Shown here piece by piece: positions 59,911 to 64,000 of a stretch of DNA of 64,000 nucleotides. Source of the stretch: Brachybacterium avium (lineage in GTDB: Bacteria > Actinomycetota > Actinomycetes > Actinomycetales > Dermabacteraceae); the NCBI RefSeq assembly GCF_002216795.1, contig NZ_CP022316.1:2695205-2759204 (forward strand), written 5' to 3'. Made by a program: the position numbers and the translations under genes. The number at the start of each line of letters is the position of its first letter. Within the stretch, counting starts at the first letter, position 1. The notes under the pieces were generated by a model. The model was given only the letters and a program-made list of their open reading frames with translations, made no database searches and had not been told where the DNA came from.

Positions 59911-59937
59911 TTGGCAGTCAACGGCCGAGAGTGCCAG
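59911..59937. promoter_or_regulatory. CIRCE element 2 of groES-groEL
   Basis: TTGGCAGTC (59911-59919), nine bases, GAGTGCCAG (59929-59937). The arms are complementary except at one position. It lies 49 bases after the first CIRCE and about 112 before the groES start; paired sites are known at actinobacterial groE promoters. Confidence 0.85.
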
Positions 59938-60049
59938 AGGCTGCCGCAGAGGGATCTACCCCGGTCGGCACCGCGACGACGATCGGGAACGGGTCCCGCC
60001 ACCCAAGAACTCACGCAGAGTCACATCTCTTCATGAAGGAGTGAGCCGC

Positions 60050-60346
60050 ATGTCGGTCTCCATCAAGCCCCTCGAGGATCGTGTCGTCGTCAAGCCGCTC
60101 GAGGCCGAGCAGACCACCGCCTCCGGCCTGGTCATCCCGGACACCGCGAAGGAGAAGCCCCAGGAGGGCGAGGTCGTCGCCGTCGGCGCCGGCCGTTTCG
60201 ACGACAAGGGCGAGCGCGTGCCCATGGACGTCAAGGTCGGCGACAAGGTCGTCTTCTCCAAGTACGGCGGCACCGAGCTCAAGTACGGCAACGACGAGTA
60301 CCTCGTGCTCGGCGCCCGTGACATCCTCGCGGTCATCAACGACTGA
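60050..60346 (+). CDS. groES: Co-chaperonin GroES
   Basis: GroES caps the GroEL chamber. The 98-residue protein begins [20 protein letters not shown], with the mobile loop around [19 protein letters not shown] and the roof region. GAAGGAG precedes the ATG at 60050. It is followed after 22 bases by groEL, under two CIRCE elements. Confidence 0.98.
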   Translation: MSVSIKPLEDRVVVKPLEAEQTTASGLVIPDTAKEKPQEGEVVAVGAGRFDDKGERVPMDVKVGDKVVFSKYGGTELKYGNDEYLVLGARDILAVIND

Positions 60347-60350
60347 GTGA

Positions 60351-61955
<1,605 letters not shown>

Positions 61956-62009
61956 CGGTGACGCCGTGAGCCGGTGCTCAGCACTGCGCTGAGCCGGCGC
62001 GCATGGCCC

Positions 62010-62045
62010 GGGGCGGGCGGCAGGGGTGACCCTGCCGCCCGCCCC
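62010..62045 (+). terminator. groEL terminator hairpin
   Basis: A perfect 16-base stem (62010-62025 with 62030-62045) closes over GTGA, 54 bases past the groEL stop. It is the strongest hairpin in the window. Confidence 0.88.
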
Positions 62046-62187
62046 GTCTCCATCCCGGCAACCGGCATCGGTGCTGGTCGTGCACGACCCGTCGGAGTGG
62101 CCGCGACCCGGCGCGCCCGCCTCGGGATGTCGCCGGGCGGCTTAGAATGGTCTGCGTCACATGAGATCGATGGCAGGAGGAGCAGTG

Positions 62188-62889
62188 GTGATCAGCACTC
62201 CCGATGCCTCCGCCCCGGTCGAGGGCGGAGACCTGCCCACCCGGACCTTCGGCCCGCCCGCCGCCGTGGTGATCGGCAGCCTGGTGGTGGGCATCTTCTT
62301 CCTCGTGGTGCTCGAGTTCCTGGTGATCATCAGCTTCGTCGGCCAGAAGCTGTGGCGGGATCCGGCGCTGATGCACGATCTGGTGTTCACCCTGCCGCTG
62401 TTGATCTGGGTGCTGATCGCTGTCGCGGTGACGGTGGTGTGCCTGCGGGTGATCACCTCCTGGCTCCACATCGACGAGGACGGCTTCGTCCTCCGGAGCC
62501 TGTTCCGTCGTACCCGCAGCGTCCGCTGGGAGGATGTCGGGCTGGTCATCGCCGCGCGGGACATCGATCGCGGTTCACCTGCTGCAGAAGCGCTCGACGC
62601 CCCCGAGACCGCCTATGACGGCGTCTACGTGATGGATTCCGCTGGTCGCCGGATCCTGGCGGTCTCGAGCCGGTTCTTCGGTCACCGCGCGCAGGAGATG
62701 ACGCTGCACCGCTCCCGGGAGGCCGGCGTGCGCATCGAGCACATCGACGCGATCACCCACCTCGAGCTGCGTCAGCAGGCACCGCAGGCGATGAGCTTCG
62801 TGGATCGCCATCCCAACCTGCTGCTGGCCGCGCTGATCCTGTTCTACATCGGCCACAACCTGCTCACCTTCATCGTGTGGGGGCTGTGA
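62188..62889 (+). CDS. PH-like domain membrane protein
   Basis: GTG at 62188 has AGGAGG seven bases upstream; GTG at 62185 and ATG at 62161 are alternatives. The 233-residue protein has two membrane helices at about residues 28-55 and 70-95, a PH-like beta domain (WLHIDEDGFVLRSLFRRTRSVRWEDVGLV), and a third hydrophobic helix at the C-terminus. It resembles the protein at 45.7 kb in plan. No function is known. Its stop overlaps the next start (GTGA). Confidence 0.72.
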   Translation: MISTPDASAPVEGGDLPTRTFGPPAAVVIGSLVVGIFFLVVLEFLVIISFVGQKLWRDPALMHDLVFTLPLLIWVLIAVAVTVVCLRVITSWLHIDEDGFVLRSLFRRTRSVRWEDVGLVIAARDIDRGSPAAEALDAPETAYDGVYVMDSAGRRILAVSSRFFGHRAQEMTLHRSREAGVRIEHIDAITHLELRQQAPQAMSFVDRHPNLLLAALILFYIGHNLLTFIVWGL

Positions 62890-63919
62890 GCCGTCCGCCC
62901 GCCGCAGACGGCTCACCGGACCCGCGTCCCGGACGTGCCGCCCGGCGACGTGCTCGACGACCCCCGCCGCCGCTGGCCCAGCGCGAGGGCCTGGACGCCG
63001 TGCGCTGGCAGGTCCCCCACGACGCCGCCCCCGGTCGAGGTGCGCTCGAGCTGCTGCAGGAGCGCTTCCCCGCGCTCGCGGATCCGGCCGCGACTCCGCT
63101 GCCGGCGCGCTTCGCCGCCGGGGAGATCGTCGATGCCCAGGGGCGGGCCTGGGCCGCCGAGGATCTGGTCGGCCCGGGGGAGCAGCTGTGGTTCCACCGC
63201 GAGCTGCGTGCCGAAGCGGTCCCTGAGGTCGAGCTGCCCGTCCTGCACCGGGACGAGCATCTGCTGGTGATCGACAAGCCGCACGACATCGCCACCATGC
63301 CCCGCGGCGCGCATATCCTCGCCAGCGCGCTGGTGCGGCTGCGACGCGCCACCGGGATCCAGACCCTGGTGCCGCTGCATCGCTTGGATCGGCGTACCGC
63401 CGGAGTGCTCGCGTTCGGTATCCGCCCTGCAGAGCGGTCCGTCTATCACCAGCTGTTCGCTCGCCACGAGGTGGACAAGGCCTATGAGGCGCTCGTGGTC
63501 CCGGAGCCGGGCTCGTCGCTCCCGCGCGGCCCGGGGGAGCGGTGCACGATGCGGGACCGCTTGCTCAAGCAGCGCGGCGAGCTCACCACTGGGGTCCTCA
63601 CCGGACCGGCGAACGCCGAGACCGAGCTCGAGGTGCTCGAGGCCGGGAGCGAGGGCGTGCTGCGGGTGGGGCTGTGGCCGCGCACCGGTCGGACCCACCA
63701 GCTGCGCGCCCAGCTCGCCGTACGCGGGGCGCCGATCCTGGGGGAGGACCTGTACTGGCCCTCGCAGCGGTCACGGCCGGCCCTGACTCTTCAGCCCGGG
63801 GCCTGCCGCTCCAGCTGCTGGCACGGCGCCTCGCCTTCGTCGATCCCGTCACCGCGGAGCGTCGGGAATTCCGCAGCGAGCAGGAGCTGACCGCACGGTC
63901 TCGTACCCTGGGGCCGTGA
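62886..63919 (+). CDS. RluA family pseudouridine synthase, apparent single-base loss
   Basis: The enzyme isomerises uridine in ribosomal or transfer RNA. The GTG at 62886 overlaps the upstream stop. After an Arg/Pro-rich lead the catalytic domain has VIDKPHDIATMPRG and VPLHRLDRRTAGVLAFG, with the catalytic Asp in HRLDRRT. Later comes WPRTGRTHQLRAQLAVRGAPILGEDLYW. The frame then breaks, best placed at the CCC 63759-63761; the other frame reads LPLQLLARRLAFVDPVTAERREF and stops at 63919. The repaired length is 344 residues. The exact RNA target is not clear from sequence. Confidence 0.82.
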
Positions 63920-64000
63920 GCGCCCCCCGCATCCCCGACCGTGACGTGCCGCCGCCGGCCCCGCGCCGCACCCGCGCCGGAGAGGTGGTCGTGGGCCCCA
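63916..64000 (+). CDS. Start of an unidentified gene, cut by the window edge
   Basis: A GTG at 63916 overlaps the stop of the pseudouridine synthase gene (GTGA). The first 28 residues are Pro/Arg-rich (MSAPRIPDRDVPPPAPRRTR) and do not allow assignment. The overlap and codon bias support a real start. Confidence 0.5.
   Translation, partial: MSAPRIPDRDVPPPAPRRTRAGEVVVGP

Overview
The window is about 70% G+C with tightly packed genes, many ATGA or GTGA stop/start overlaps, GTG starts and a CIRCE-controlled groES-groEL operon. This points to a high-GC actinobacterium, probably of the Micrococcales; a Brachybacterium-like Dermabacteraceae member is my guess and is not proven. I see no rRNA, tRNA, CRISPR, insertion sequence or prophage gene.

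Layout. 1-5.4 kb: a partial gene, a Thr/Pro/Glu-rich exported protein, a DUF2079 membrane protein and a secreted subtilase. 5.5-15.8 kb: a sialic acid operon on the minus strand (binding protein, permease, permease-ATPase fusion, ATPase, NanA, NanK, NanE, sialidase) with a divergent FadR-type NanR and a palindromic operator between them; the architecture matches siaEFGI/NanR of Corynebacterium glutamicum. 15.9-17.2 kb: a cysteine-poor ArsD-like protein and MsrA. 17.2-37.6 kb: a large purine and glyoxylate catabolic region. 37.9-43.3 kb: an overlapping MoxR/DUF58/DUF4129 cluster. 43.4-46.4 kb: an MDR oxidoreductase, a first MoeA and a PH-like membrane protein. 46.5-52.4 kb: a second peptide-type ABC transporter. 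52.7-59.3 kb: molybdenum cofactor genes (moeZ, moaD, moaA, moeA2, moaC, mogA, moaE) and a phosphoesterase. 59.4-62 kb: a 57-residue gene and groES-groEL. 62.2-64 kb: a PH-like protein, an RluA-type pseudouridine synthase and the start of another gene.

The centrepiece is the 17-38 kb region. Uric acid is taken up (NCS2 permease), oxidised (uricase), opened by HIU hydrolase and OHCU decarboxylase to allantoin, then hydrolysed by AllB; AllE acts further down. Glyoxylate then has two outlets: Gcl-Hyi-GlxR-GlxK to glycerate phosphate, or malate synthase, malic enzyme and a pyruvate dehydrogenase E1. The second set can form a dicarboxylic acid cycle that burns glyoxylate to CO2. One IclR regulator sits in the middle, and I find the same IclR-type operator (TGGAA-N6-TTCC, then ATGGA) at four places: before hyi, between iclR and the malic enzyme gene, before uraD, and before a small membrane protein plus peroxiredoxin. 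The last suggests that the peroxide made by uricase is handled within the same regulon. Allantoate amidohydrolase and ureidoglycolate lyase are not in the window.

A quality caveat affects the annotation. Seven genes (subtilase, nanA, HIU hydrolase, peroxiredoxin, a PH-like protein, moeA2, the RluA-type synthase) carry eight apparent single-base losses, seven clearly at or beside short G or C runs and the eighth placed at one by best fit. Each restores a full family match when one base is added back. This looks like uncorrected sequencing error, not decay, so these genes are listed as CDS.
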